A DNA stretch of 45,843 bases from contig JAITUQ010000023.1 in NCBI GenBank assembly GCA_031286225.1, positions 42,501 to 88,343 on the forward strand. Reading direction: 5' to 3'. The stretch is from Candidatus Methanorudis spinitermitis. GTDB lineage: Archaea; Methanobacteriota; Methanobacteria; Methanobacteriales; Methanobacteriaceae. Numbering within the stretch: position 1 is the stretch's first letter; each line of letters opens with the position of its first letter. The notes below the pieces were generated by a model, which saw only the letters and a program-made list of their open reading frames with translations, was not told the origin of the DNA and ran no database searches. Position numbers and translations under genes: made by a program. This document shows, piece by piece, positions 36,961-45,741 of this stretch.

Positions 36961-37742
36961 TTTATTGGCTTTAATTATAAAACTGTTAAATAATTATTAA
37001 CTAGTTTTAGTTAGCTATTAATTAATTTTTAATAGCTATTAATAAGCAATATTTTTTTTTTAAATAAACAACATTTATACTTTTTTCATTATTTTTTTAA
37101 TTAATCAATTTGAAGAAACTTGAAGATTTTTTTTATTAATCACATATCATTTATTTTTTTTGTCTCTTGTGCTTTATTTTTTCAAAAATTTTTAATAAAA
37201 AATTTTTAAATTTATTAAATACAAATTATAACTTTGAAATATTTTTTGTATAGATTGTTATTTTAAATATTAATAAAAATCATTTATTTTATAATCTAAT
37301 TAATAATAATCAATATATTTAATAATAATTATTTTATAATCAAATTTCATTGAATTTGATAACTATTAATTTGAATTTTGTAAAATTAATAAAAACACTG
37401 TTCTTTTAAATTAAGAAAAGTTAGATAAAACATTAACTTAAAATTTTTGTCCAAGATTATAATAAAAAATAAATTTCATAGATAAATAAGTATTAACTAT
37501 AATGGAATTTATAAATATTATTAATATTATTTAAAATTCATGAATAATTGAATTATAAATATTATAATAACAGTAACAATGTTTATGAAAAAGTTTAGAA
37601 ATAGATAAGATTATTAAAGACATTTGACCAAATATGTTAGTATTATAAAACATAAGTTATTTTTTTAGATTATTGTTCAATTACTTTAAAATCTTATCAT
37701 TTACATCTTGTATAAAAATCAACTTAAAAAAGGAAGAGTAAC
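36961..37742. other. Long AT-rich intergenic region before pycB
   Basis: About 780 bases with no ORF worth reporting and no GC-rich island. Contains two TAGCTA palindromes close together (near 37013 and 37031, the second inside the perfect 14-bp palindrome TTAATAGCTATTAA) and repeated AAAAATTTTT blocks near 37185-37206. The pycB promoter should lie in the last hundred bases. Confidence 0.5.
37052..37061 (+). terminator. Oligo-T terminator after ino1
   Basis: Run of ten T about 90 bases after the ino1 stop, preceded by the palindrome TTAATAGCTATTAA. Consistent with archaeal oligo-T termination. Confidence 0.4.
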
Positions 37743-39461
37743 ATGAAAGTTACAAAAATCACAGAAACTGCTCTTAGAGATGCTCATCAATCCCTTCTAG
37801 CTACTAGGATGAGAACTCGAGACATGGTCCCTATTGCAGAAGAAATAGACAAAATTGGATATTTTGCAATTGAAGCATGGGGAGGTGCAACATTTGACAC
37901 AGGTATAAGGTTTCTTAATGAAGATCCTTGGGAAAGATTAAGGAGTCTCAAAGAAAAAATAACTAAAACACCTATTCAAATGTTGATTAGAGGACAAAAC
38001 TTAGTAGGTTATAAACATTACTCTGATGACATTGTTGAGAAGTTTGTAGAAAAATCTTATGAAAATGGTGTGGATGTTTTCAGAGTTTTTGATGCTTTGA
38101 ATGATGTAAGAAACATGCAAAAAGTAATTCAAGTAGCTAAAGCTCAAGGAGCTCATGTCCAAGGAACCATTAGTTATACTACAAGTCCAGTTCACACTAC
38201 GGATGATTTTGTAAAATTAGCTAAAGAATTCGAATCTTTAGAATGTGATTCAGTAGCTATTAAAGACATGGCTGGTTTAATCAGTCCAAAAAATGTTTAT
38301 GAACTTGTTAGTAGACTAAAAGAAGAAACTGATTTATTAGTAAACTTACATTGCCATTGTACAAGTGGATTTGCACCAATTAGCTATTATGCTGCATGTG
38401 AAGCTGGTGCAGATATTTTAGATACAGCTATTTCACCACTATCGTGGGGGACTTCTCAACCACCAACTGAAAGTATTGTAGCTGCACTTTCAGGAACTGA
38501 ATATGACACCAAATTAGATTTAAAATTATTAAACCACATTAAAAAATATTTTGAAGGTATTAGAGAAAAATATGCTTCTTTACTTGACCCTATAGCTGAA
38601 AAAATAGATACTGATGTTTTAATCTATCAACTTCCTGGAGGAATGCTTTCTAACCTTGTTTCACAATTAAAAGAGCAAAATGCATTGGATAGATATCAAG
38701 ATGTTTTAGAAGAAATGCCAAGAGTTAGAAAAGACATGGGCTATCCTCCTCTTGTTACTCCAACAAGCCAAATTGTTGGAATTCAAGCTGTTATGAATGT
38801 TTTAGGTGGAAAAAGGTATAAACTAGTTTCTAATGAAGTTAAAGAGTATATGAAAGGAAACTATGGTAAACCTCCAGCTCCAGTAGATCCAAAAATTTCT
38901 AAAAAGATTATTGGTAATGAAAAACCTATTACTCACAGACCTGCAGATGATTTGAAACCTCAATTTGAAAAGTACAAAAAAGAAGGGGAAAAGGAAGGAA
39001 TCATTAAAAAAGAAGAAGATATTATCACCTTTGCTCTTTATCCTCCAATAGCTAAAAAGTTTTTAAAAGGAGAATTAGAAGAAGAAGAATTTTTATCTCC
39101 TAAAAAAGTAGCTATGGATGAGGGAGAAGCAGCTATTCCTACTGAATATCTAGTTGAAGTTGATGGGGATGAATTTGATGTTAGAATAATGCCAACAGGT
39201 TTCATGAAAATTGATGAAGTAGGTCCAGGCATACATGGAAGTCCAGTTGAAGGAGGATTAACATCAACCATGCAAGGTTTGGTTTTAAAACTCAAAGTAA
39301 ATATTGGAGATAAAATCAATAAGGGGGATGTTGTAGCTGTAATAGAAGCTATGAAAATGGAAAATGATATTCAAGCTGAGAAAAATGGTGTTGTTAAAGA
39401 GATTTTCATAGTTGAAGGAGATACAGTTAGTGCTGGAGATACATTAATGGTTGTTAATTAA
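37743..39461 (+). CDS. pycB: Pyruvate carboxylase subunit B (carboxyltransferase plus biotin domain)
   Basis: 572 residues. Transfers CO2 from carboxybiotin to pyruvate, giving oxaloacetate for biosynthesis through the incomplete reductive TCA path of methanogens. The N-terminal carboxyltransferase barrel shows ETALRDAHQSLLATRMRT, EAWGGATFDTGIRFL, RGQNLVGYKHY, DSVAIKDMAGL and LHCHCTSG; a helical PYC-OADA region follows; the C-terminal biotinyl domain has IEAMKMEN with the biotin lysine K538. Methanogens have two-subunit Pyc; pycA is not in this window. Oxaloacetate decarboxylase alpha is similar, but no beta or gamma subunit is near. GGAAG precedes the ATG. Confidence 0.93.
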   Translation: MKVTKITETALRDAHQSLLATRMRTRDMVPIAEEIDKIGYFAIEAWGGATFDTGIRFLNEDPWERLRSLKEKITKTPIQMLIRGQNLVGYKHYSDDIVEKFVEKSYENGVDVFRVFDALNDVRNMQKVIQVAKAQGAHVQGTISYTTSPVHTTDDFVKLAKEFESLECDSVAIKDMAGLISPKNVYELVSRLKEETDLLVNLHCHCTSGFAPISYYAACEAGADILDTAISPLSWGTSQPPTESIVAALSGTEYDTKLDLKLLNHIKKYFEGIREKYASLLDPIAEKIDTDVLIYQLPGGMLSNLVSQLKEQNALDRYQDVLEEMPRVRKDMGYPPLVTPTSQIVGIQAVMNVLGGKRYKLVSNEVKEYMKGNYGKPPAPVDPKISKKIIGNEKPITHRPADDLKPQFEKYKKEGEKEGIIKKEEDIITFALYPPIAKKFLKGELEEEEFLSPKKVAMDEGEAAIPTEYLVEVDGDEFDVRIMPTGFMKIDEVGPGIHGSPVEGGLTSTMQGLVLKLKVNIGDKINKGDVVAVIEAMKMENDIQAEKNGVVKEIFIVEGDTVSAGDTLMVVN

Positions 39462-39541
39462 TAGTTATTAGCTTGTATTTCTAGTTTATCGTGTATAAGT
39501 GTATCACTATATTAAAGTCATTTACCAGAAAAAGGAGAATT

Positions 39542-39576
39542 CTATTATAAAAATAATAGCTTTTTCTTTTATTTTT
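39542..39576 (+). terminator. Hairpin plus T-tract terminator after pycB
   Basis: CTATTAT (39542-39548) and ATAATAG (39553-39559) form a 7-bp stem with a four-A loop, followed by a T-rich tail. Sits about 80 bases after the pycB stop. Confidence 0.45.
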
Positions 39577-39673
39577 ATTAAAACTCAATAAATTCTTATT
39601 GATAGAACTTAATTTTTCAATAATAATAATTTTTTATTTTTTCATTTCATTTTACTAATTTTTAAATTTTAAT

Positions 39674-39793
39674 TTATAGGTACATTACTTCTCCCAACTT
39701 TTGTGACATAGATAAAATATGACGCAAGAAATTTTTTCTATTTATAACTTGTTTAATCATGTTTTCAACGATTTCTAGAGCTTTTTTCTTAAT
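39674..39793 (-). pseudogene. Possible gene remnant (about 39 codons)
   Basis: Minus strand reads open from 39793 to the stop at 39674-39676, giving a protein-like chain that includes ALEIVENMIKQV, NRKNFLRHILSM and SQKLGEVMYL. Base composition is richer in G+C than the surroundings. It is preceded in frame by TAG (39794-39796), upstream of which the same frame stays open for several dozen codons. No ribosome site or clear start. I do not recognise the family; a decayed transposase or other lost gene is possible. Confidence 0.3.
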
Positions 39794-40007
39794 CTAATTA
39801 TAATGATAAAATGCCACATAAGTGGATGAAAGTACTATATTGCTATAACTTTTTTTCTGTAATCCTATTTTGAAATTAATATAATGATTTTATTTTATAA
39901 TTAAATTGATGATATTCAGTATATTTCATAATAGCTATTTTATTATTATAATTTTTAAAATTAAATAAACAATTATCTAAATTTTTTAAAAATAAAGAAG
40001 TATAGAA

Positions 40008-40727
40008 TCATTTAATATAGATAGTTTTATCTTCAATTCCAGCTTTAATAAAAGCTCTTTTTCTTCGAAGACAAGATTCACATCTTCCGCAATGAATATT
40101 TCCACCTTGATAACAGGAATAACTAAGTTCCATTGGTGCCTTTAATTTTTTCCCAAGTTCCACAATCTTTTTTTTATTAAATTCAATAAGCGGGGCCTTA
40201 ATTTTAACATTATCCTTTGAACCAATATTTATTGTTTCATTAAAGCTATTTAAAAATTTTTTTGAATTATCTGGAAAGTTAGTTGCCTCTTCTTTGTCCC
40301 AGCCAACAATTATTATTTCTGCACCTTCTGCTTCTGCAAAAGAAGTAGCTATTGAAGTGAAAACTAAATTTCGTCCAGGAACCCATACTTTATCCGAAAA
40401 ACTCTCAAGTTTTTTCTTATTATCCAAATCATCAATATTTAATTCGGGAATTTCAGTCTCTGTTGTTAAAGCAGAATTTCCTAAATCAGCTAACCATTTC
40501 AAATCCAAAATACTGTGTTCAAGATCTAATTTTTTACATATTTCTTCAGAAGATTTAATTTCCTCTTTTACACTTTTTTGACCGTAATCAAATGTTAAAA
40601 CATGAATTTCATGAGTTTTTATAAATTTTACAGTAGCTACTGTTGAATCTAATCCTCCAGAGAAAATAGAAATAGCTTTAGGCTTATTTGAAATAATTTC
40701 ACCTTTTTTTAATATTATTTTTTTCAT
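40008..40727 (-). CDS. queC: 7-cyano-7-deazaguanine synthase QueC
   Basis: 239 residues. Converts carboxy-deazaguanine to preQ0, the base inserted into archaeal tRNA on the way to archaeosine at position 15. ATP pyrophosphatase loop SGGLDST (23-29), VWVPGRNLVF and GWDKEEATNFPDNS are family motifs, and the zinc site is the C-terminal CYQGGNIHCGRCESC cluster. About 17 extra residues precede the usual start, but no later ATG fits. An ArcS-like enzyme of the same pathway is encoded at 44681. Confidence 0.94.
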   Translation of the reverse strand: MKKIILKKGEIISNKPKAISIFSGGLDSTVATVKFIKTHEIHVLTFDYGQKSVKEEIKSSEEICKKLDLEHSILDLKWLADLGNSALTTETEIPELNIDDLDNKKKLESFSDKVWVPGRNLVFTSIATSFAEAEGAEIIIVGWDKEEATNFPDNSKKFLNSFNETINIGSKDNVKIKAPLIEFNKKKIVELGKKLKAPMELSYSCYQGGNIHCGRCESCLRRKRAFIKAGIEDKTIYIK

Positions 40728-40869
40728 TAATAATTGGGCAATGTTTTTAAGTTTTATAAAACCTTCAGTTTTACAATATTAAAAAAATCTTCGTTTTTTT
40801 TAATGTTTTAAAAAATTTAAATGAATAAATTCTTTTTTTAAGAAAATAGCTATCTATTTTGGTATAGCT

Positions 40870-42252
40870 TTAAATTATATATTTCATAATTTTATAAAAG
40901 GCATCAGTGGAAGGATGAATTTCAATAAATTCATCAAATTTATCTAAATCTTCATTGATTCTCATTAAAAATGATAAATAGGATACATCACTTACTGAAG
41001 ATGGAGAAATTGCATTAATAGAATCAATTTCGTTGGTTTTTGTGTTTACTGATATTTTTGATAATCCAGTATTTTGACCTAAAATGTTCCAAAAGCTTCC
41101 AGGTCCAGCAAGCCCTGGAAAACTAATACTTTCTATTTCATCATTGAGATTATCAGGATTGGGGTCATGATTATCACTTATTTTATCATCATTATGATCT
41201 GGTTTTTGATTAGCTATTTTGTTGTTATTATATATTCCATTGTTCATATTACTTGATGTGAAACTAACATCCATATTTAGAGTTAAAGATTGAGGTATAT
41301 TTTTATATTCAACTTTAGTTGGATAACCTGCCATATTTCGTGCAGCTGTTATTCCTTCCATTCTTGCAATAGGTGTTAAATTTAAACCACCAGTTACATC
41401 TCCAGCAGCATAAATATTAGGAGTACTTGTTTCTAACATTTCATTAACTTTAATTGAGGAGTCTTTGTTTAACTCCACAATATCATTTACAATTTCTGAA
41501 TTTGGAATTCTACCTGTGGCTATAAAAGATTGTCCTTCAAATTCATTATCCTTTATAATAATTTTGTTCTTTTTTATTTCTAAAATATCTGTATTTTCAT
41601 TGATATTCACACCAGTATATAGATGGTTCATAATATAGCTTCTTATTTCTGAATCTAGTTCTTTTAAAAAGCTACTACGAGCAATTATATTCACTTCGCT
41701 ACCTAATGATGAAAAAATATTAGAGACTTCTGCAGCTATTATTCCTCCTCCAATGATGTTTAATTTTTCAGGAACTTTTTCTATTTCAAGAATATCACTA
41801 CTTGTTAGTGCATATTGTACTCCTTGAATATCTGGTATAAATGGTCTAGATCCAGTAGCTATTAATAAATTTTCGAAAGCATAGCTTTCACCATTAACAT
41901 ATGCATTAGAATCATCTATGTTTGCTTTTCCATAGATGATTTTATTATTAACAGATTCATTTTCCTCTTGGTTTATTTTTCGAAGTATTTCTTGTGTTTT
42001 TTTTATTTTACTTGTTATTTTATTGTAAGATATTTCAATATTTCCTTTCATCAATCCTAAGGATTCATAATGTTTTTTATTGTTTAAAAATCTAGCTATA
42101 TCTGTTAATGCACATACAACCATACAACCTTCATTTAAACAAGTACCTGCTATATGCTTCTTTTCTATAAGTAAAACTTCTTCCTCTAAGATTCCAAGTT
42201 CTAATGCAGCTAATCTCCCTGCGGGACCTGCTCCAATTATTATATTTGTCAT
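40870..42252 (-). CDS. FAD-dependent pyridine nucleotide-disulfide oxidoreductase (dihydrolipoamide dehydrogenase-like)
   Basis: 460 residues from the ATG at 42252, with GAGG eight bases upstream; the longer in-frame start at 42306 adds 18 residues and lacks such a site. FAD motif GAGPAG (7-12), redox pair GTCLNEGC (C38, C43), NAD motif IIGGGIIAAEV, and AAGDVTGG for FAD. The C-terminal dimer domain carries IHPSTD, close to the active-site HPT..E of the family with D in place of E. An Asn/Asp-rich insert of about 40 residues lies before SFPGLAGPGS. The class fits lipoamide dehydrogenase or mercuric-reductase-like enzymes; the physiological disulfide in this methanogen is unknown. Confidence 0.82.
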   Translation of the reverse strand: MTNIIIGAGPAGRLAALELGILEEEVLLIEKKHIAGTCLNEGCMVVCALTDIARFLNNKKHYESLGLMKGNIEISYNKITSKIKKTQEILRKINQEENESVNNKIIYGKANIDDSNAYVNGESYAFENLLIATGSRPFIPDIQGVQYALTSSDILEIEKVPEKLNIIGGGIIAAEVSNIFSSLGSEVNIIARSSFLKELDSEIRSYIMNHLYTGVNINENTDILEIKKNKIIIKDNEFEGQSFIATGRIPNSEIVNDIVELNKDSSIKVNEMLETSTPNIYAAGDVTGGLNLTPIARMEGITAARNMAGYPTKVEYKNIPQSLTLNMDVSFTSSNMNNGIYNNNKIANQKPDHNDDKISDNHDPNPDNLNDEIESISFPGLAGPGSFWNILGQNTGLSKISVNTKTNEIDSINAISPSSVSDVSYLSFLMRINEDLDKFDEFIEIHPSTDAFYKIMKYII

Positions 42253-42591
42253 GGATAAAACCTCAATAAACCCTTTTTCCACCTTTATAAACATACTGTA
42301 TTTCATGAATTAGGTACAGATAGTTTTTAATTATTTCTGTTTACTAAAGCTATTAAATTTTTAAATTTACAGGATATATTTATAGTTTTTTTTGAATTTG
42401 ATTTAAGAAAATTTATTTACATAATTTTATATAAGTTAAAGTAAAATATATTGTTTTAATATTTATTCAATAATTTTTTTTAATTGAATATCAATAGCTA
42501 TTTTTTTTAGTTATTACTTGTTTCTAAGAATATCATTTATTTTATTTGTAATATTAGTAATTACTAGATTATTAAAAGGAGATATGGTTAT
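42253..42591. other. AT-rich divergent intergenic region
   Basis: About 340 bases between the oxidoreductase and hypC. No ORF or RNA-like island. One TAGCTA near 42497. AAAGGAG at 42577-42583 is the ribosome site of hypC. Confidence 0.45.
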
Positions 42592-42861
42592 ATGTGCATT
42601 GCAGCTCCAGCTCAAGTCGTTGAAATTAATAAAGATGAAAAAATAGGATTTGTTGATTTTGGAGGAGTTAAACAACAAATAAAATTAGATCTTATAAATG
42701 AAATTGAGGTAGGAAAATACGTCCTTGTTCATGCAGGGTATGCTATTGAAGTTTTATCGGATCAAGCAGCTAAAGAGTCTTTAGAAGCATGGGATGATCT
42801 TTTACAAATTTTAGATGAAGAAGATGAAGAACTTATAGCTCAAACAAAAAATAATAAATAG
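42592..42861 (+). CDS. hypC: Hydrogenase maturation chaperone HypC/HupF
   Basis: 89 residues, family length. Starts MCIAAPAQV; C2, essential for binding HypD and the iron precursor, is present. GKYVLVHAGYAIEVLSDQAA is the other hallmark. It shuttles the Fe(CN)2CO unit to the hydrogenase large subunit. HypD is encoded at 7803, about 34 kb away, so these partners are not in one operon here. GGAG sits nine bases before the ATG. Confidence 0.95.
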   Translation: MCIAAPAQVVEINKDEKIGFVDFGGVKQQIKLDLINEIEVGKYVLVHAGYAIEVLSDQAAKESLEAWDDLLQILDEEDEELIAQTKNNK

Positions 42862-43177
42862 CTAACCTTTAAAATTTTTTTATTTTTTGGGCTATTTGTG
42901 TATGAAAATTATTATTTAAAAAACATTCAATAGTTACTAAATTCTTTTTATTAATTAATTTAATTTTTATTTAAAATTCATTGTGTTGTTTATTACTTAA
43001 TTTTAGTAATTTTTAAAAAAAAATCTAGCTATTTATTTAAAATAGCTAATCCTAATAATTTGATGAGTATTAATTATTTTAAAAATTTTATAACTTTAAT
43101 TATTTAATTTACATGAAAAATCAGCTTTTATTTGAATTTAATAAATTGTTAATATTTATTCCCTTATTTTTGTAAAA
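42862..43177. other. AT-rich convergent intergenic region
   Basis: About 315 bases between convergent hypC and the ACT gene. Includes the hypC T-tract and the dyad AGCTATTT-N5-AAATAGCT (43027-43047), which contains two TAGCTA overlaps at its ends. No ORF. Confidence 0.45.
42875..42888 (+). terminator. T-tract terminator after hypC
   Basis: Thirteen T with a single A interruption, 14 bases after the hypC stop. AAATAGC (42857-42863) and GCTATTT (42891-42897) flank it and could pair. Confidence 0.45.
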
Positions 43178-43681
43178 TTAATAAATAGATACTTTCATTA
43201 CACCATAAATTTTTAAAAGTTCATTTATTAAGTTTCCTTCAACAGGTTCTTCAGTTATTATGGTTAAAATAGGATTATCTCCAAGTTCTATATCACTTGC
43301 ATAAGCTTGGCGAATACTAATATTTTTTGCTGAAATTAATTTACTGGCTTCAGCTAATATTCCAGTATTTTCATTCCCTACTTCTATTTCTATAATGCCT
43401 AATCCTAAGTTTTTAGCAATGTTTTTAAGAAGTGTTCCTGCGGGAATTATATTTTTAAATATGCTGGATAACTGTTCATCTTCTAAAATAGTTGTTACTG
43501 TAGATTTAACAGCTCTTCTATCAACATTAGCTGCATTAGATAATGCAACATCACTTATTTTCAGATTACCACAGTAAATCTTATTATCTTTATCCACTCT
43601 TAAACCTAGCTCTACCATTTTCCAAGCAACATTCATCCTTGCAGGATATTTTTTAAATTTATAATTTAACCTTTCCCACAT
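43178..43681 (-). CDS. ACT-domain protein (COG2061 type)
   Basis: 167 residues. The N-terminal half resembles a small helix-turn-helix or DNA-binding-like region (ISDVALSNAANVDRRAVKSTVTTIL), and the C-terminal 75 residues form an ACT domain (GIIEIEVGNENTGILAEASKLISAKNISIRQAY). It belongs to the archaeal group predicted to regulate homoserine dehydrogenase or amino-acid metabolism by binding an amino acid; this role is predicted, not shown. AGGT lies seven bases before the ATG, 62 bases downstream of the tRNA gene on the same strand. Confidence 0.8.
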   Translation of the reverse strand: MWERLNYKFKKYPARMNVAWKMVELGLRVDKDNKIYCGNLKISDVALSNAANVDRRAVKSTVTTILEDEQLSSIFKNIIPAGTLLKNIAKNLGLGIIEIEVGNENTGILAEASKLISAKNISIRQAYASDIELGDNPILTIITEEPVEGNLINELLKIYGVMKVSIY

Positions 43682-43743
43682 TATAAAACCTAGTAAAATG
43701 AATAAAAATAAAGATTAATAAAAAAAATAATATGTAAAAGAAA

Positions 43744-43818
<75 letters not shown>

Positions 43819-43828
43819 TTATTTCATA

Positions 43829-43845
43829 TATTATATATTTATAAA
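43829..43845 (-). promoter_or_regulatory. TATA box (box A) of the tRNA-Ile gene
   Basis: On the minus strand TTTATAAATATATAA lies about 13-27 bases before the tRNA 5' end, a normal archaeal box A position for a gene with a very short leader. Confidence 0.5.
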
Positions 43846-44012
43846 AATAGCTTGAGAATATAAAATAGATAGAATAAAAACTAGATTCAAATTTTAGATT
43901 TCATCATATATAATGTTTTCGATTATCAAGTGTAGTTTAGTACAGATTCATAATTTCCACATTTAAAATCTTAAAATTTGAATATTTTAAACTCTTTAAA
44001 GCATTATTAAAA

Positions 44013-44300
44013 TTAATTTTTATTAATCATTTCATTAATTGACTCAGCCATTGCATGGCCTTCAACAACAATTTCAGCTTTTGTAATCCCATCAACAGAT
44101 TCAGCATTAACTTTTGTATCTGCAGCCATACGAGCTATACTCATACATCCTGGATTTGTTGGTTTAATCACAATTTTAGCAGTATCTCCATTGATATCAA
44201 TACTTTGTACAATACCCATTTCAACAATACTCACACCCATATGAGGGTCATTAACTTTAGAAACAGCTTCTTTTACACTAGTTGCTAGATCATCTGACAT
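44013..44300 (-). CDS. MIP18/DUF59 family Fe-S cluster assembly factor
   Basis: 95 residues. Small SufT/PaaD-like domain: DPHMGVSIVEMG takes the place of the family's DPExGxNIVDLG, and NPGCM (C52) that of PGCP, so the conserved cysteine is kept. Family members help mature Fe-S or metal centres; a methanogen has many such enzymes. GAGGAAATTATT before the ATG gives a good ribosome site. Stands alone. Confidence 0.85.
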   Translation of the reverse strand: MSDDLATSVKEAVSKVNDPHMGVSIVEMGIVQSIDINGDTAKIVIKPTNPGCMSIARMAADTKVNAESVDGITKAEIVVEGHAMAESINEMINKN

Positions 44301-44680
44301 AATAATTTCCTCTAATAAAATTAATAATAATATTTAACATGTTTTTATGTAAAAATTAATATGTATTATAGTTTTTTAGCTATAATTTTTTTTTTTATTT
44401 TCAATTATTTCATGGATTATATGATATAAAACAATTATTTTACAATTAGTTTTAATTATATTTATACATAGCTATTTTATTTAAAGTAAAATTTTAATTT
44501 GAATACTCATTTGAAATATTTTAAGAGAATCGATTGTTTTTATAAGGGATAATTTTTACTATTACTACTATTTTAAGGGAATATCTACTTTTTTTCATTA
44601 AACATAGGATTTGAATATTTTTAAATAAAATTATAAGATTTAAAATATTTTGGAAAATATTGTTTTATATTTAGAACATT
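44301..44680. other. AT-rich intergenic region
   Basis: About 380 bases between two minus-strand genes. No ORF or RNA-like island; two TAGCTA palindromes (near 44387 and 44468). Confidence 0.45.
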
Positions 44681-45589
44681 TTACTTTTTTCTATTCCTTA
44701 TTCGAACAGCTACTCCATTTGTAGCATTTTCCATTTCTTTTCCTGTTAAAATAGCTTTTCCAACACCTACAATTTCTCCATTTCGACTTACAACAACTTC
44801 ATCTTTTGGGATAATATCCTGAGCTGCTTTTGAAACTCCTGGGGCAAATATTGTATTTGTTTTTAAATCAAAATCGATTTCAATTATTTTTAAGCCAAGT
44901 TCAATTAATTTTTCCCCTCCTTCAAGATTTAGAGAGTATAAACCAATATCTTTGTTTAAAAGAGCTATTTGTTTGTTGTTTGAAAATATTCTCCTATGGT
45001 ATCTTCCTTTAGCTTTTACCTCATCATCAATGAATTCTTCACCTCCTTTACCAAATTGATAAATAGCTATTGATCTAAGTTCATTCAACTGTTTTTCTCT
45101 GGGGTTTACTTTTTTATACTTTTTTAATTCGGTTCTTAAATTATAAATTGAATCAGGGGAGGTTGGTTTCCCATCAACTGCTGTGTAGATACAATCATCT
45201 AAATAATCTTTGCAAACTTCTTCATATCCTCCAGAAACATTAGCTATCACATTTTTATCTTTAACATAGCTATTTAAAAGTTCACCAGCTAATTTTTTCT
45301 CTTCATAAGCCCAATTTCCTGAAACAGATACATCATATGATTGAATAGGGTAAGTGTTTTCCATTTCTCTTGGGCATATGCCAAATGGTGAAGTTAAAAT
45401 TAGCTCTTGATAACCTTTAGTTCCTCTTTTGAATTTTTGATGAGATTTAGAATTGGAATAAGGTTTTTTCATACTACAAGGAAGGACAACTACAACATCT
45501 CCCAAAGGCTCCATAAATTTCATTTTTTCTCGCCATCTAACAGCTTCGCTTCGATATAATGATTCTTCACTAGAGCAAATAACTTTCAT
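44681..45589 (-). CDS. arcS: Short archaeosine synthase-like protein (ArcS core plus PUA)
   Basis: 302 residues. The ArcS signature PCSMKKPYSNSKSH (37-50) is present, followed by the core region (LTSPFGICPREMENTYP, YDVSVSGNWAYEEK) and a C-terminal PUA RNA-binding domain (IFAPGVSKAAQDIIPKDEVVV, GVGKAILTGKEM). ArcS converts preQ0 at position 15 of tRNA to archaeosine. Euryarchaeal ArcS proteins are often longer, with a degenerate TGT-like N-terminal domain; here an in-frame stop (TAA, five codons upstream) rules out an extension. QueC of the same pathway lies at 40008. No clear ribosome site. Confidence 0.82.
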   Translation of the reverse strand: MKVICSSEESLYRSEAVRWREKMKFMEPLGDVVVVLPCSMKKPYSNSKSHQKFKRGTKGYQELILTSPFGICPREMENTYPIQSYDVSVSGNWAYEEKKLAGELLNSYVKDKNVIANVSGGYEEVCKDYLDDCIYTAVDGKPTSPDSIYNLRTELKKYKKVNPREKQLNELRSIAIYQFGKGGEEFIDDEVKAKGRYHRRIFSNNKQIALLNKDIGLYSLNLEGGEKLIELGLKIIEIDFDLKTNTIFAPGVSKAAQDIIPKDEVVVSRNGEIVGVGKAILTGKEMENATNGVAVRIRNRKK

Positions 45590-45741
45590 ACTTACACTAC
45601 GTTAATTAATTTTTTATAAATACTTTTAAATGATGTTTATTTTCTTTAATTTAAATTATATTTGATTACTTTAATTAATATTATAAAATAAAATATATAA
45701 TAGCTAAAAACTAATAATTTTAATTAAACAAGGTGTCTGAT

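Larger units (their letters stand above)
39462..40007. other. Intergenic region with terminator and possible gene remnant
   Basis: About 545 bases between convergent pycB and queC. Holds a hairpin/T-tract terminator and a short protein-like open stretch on the minus strand, both listed separately. The remainder is A/T-rich. Confidence 0.5.

Noticed and set aside
36961..37742. Insertion sequence or small RNA in the large gap before pycB
   Set aside because: No transposase, terminal inverted repeats or GC-rich island; only A/T runs and two TAGCTA palindromes.
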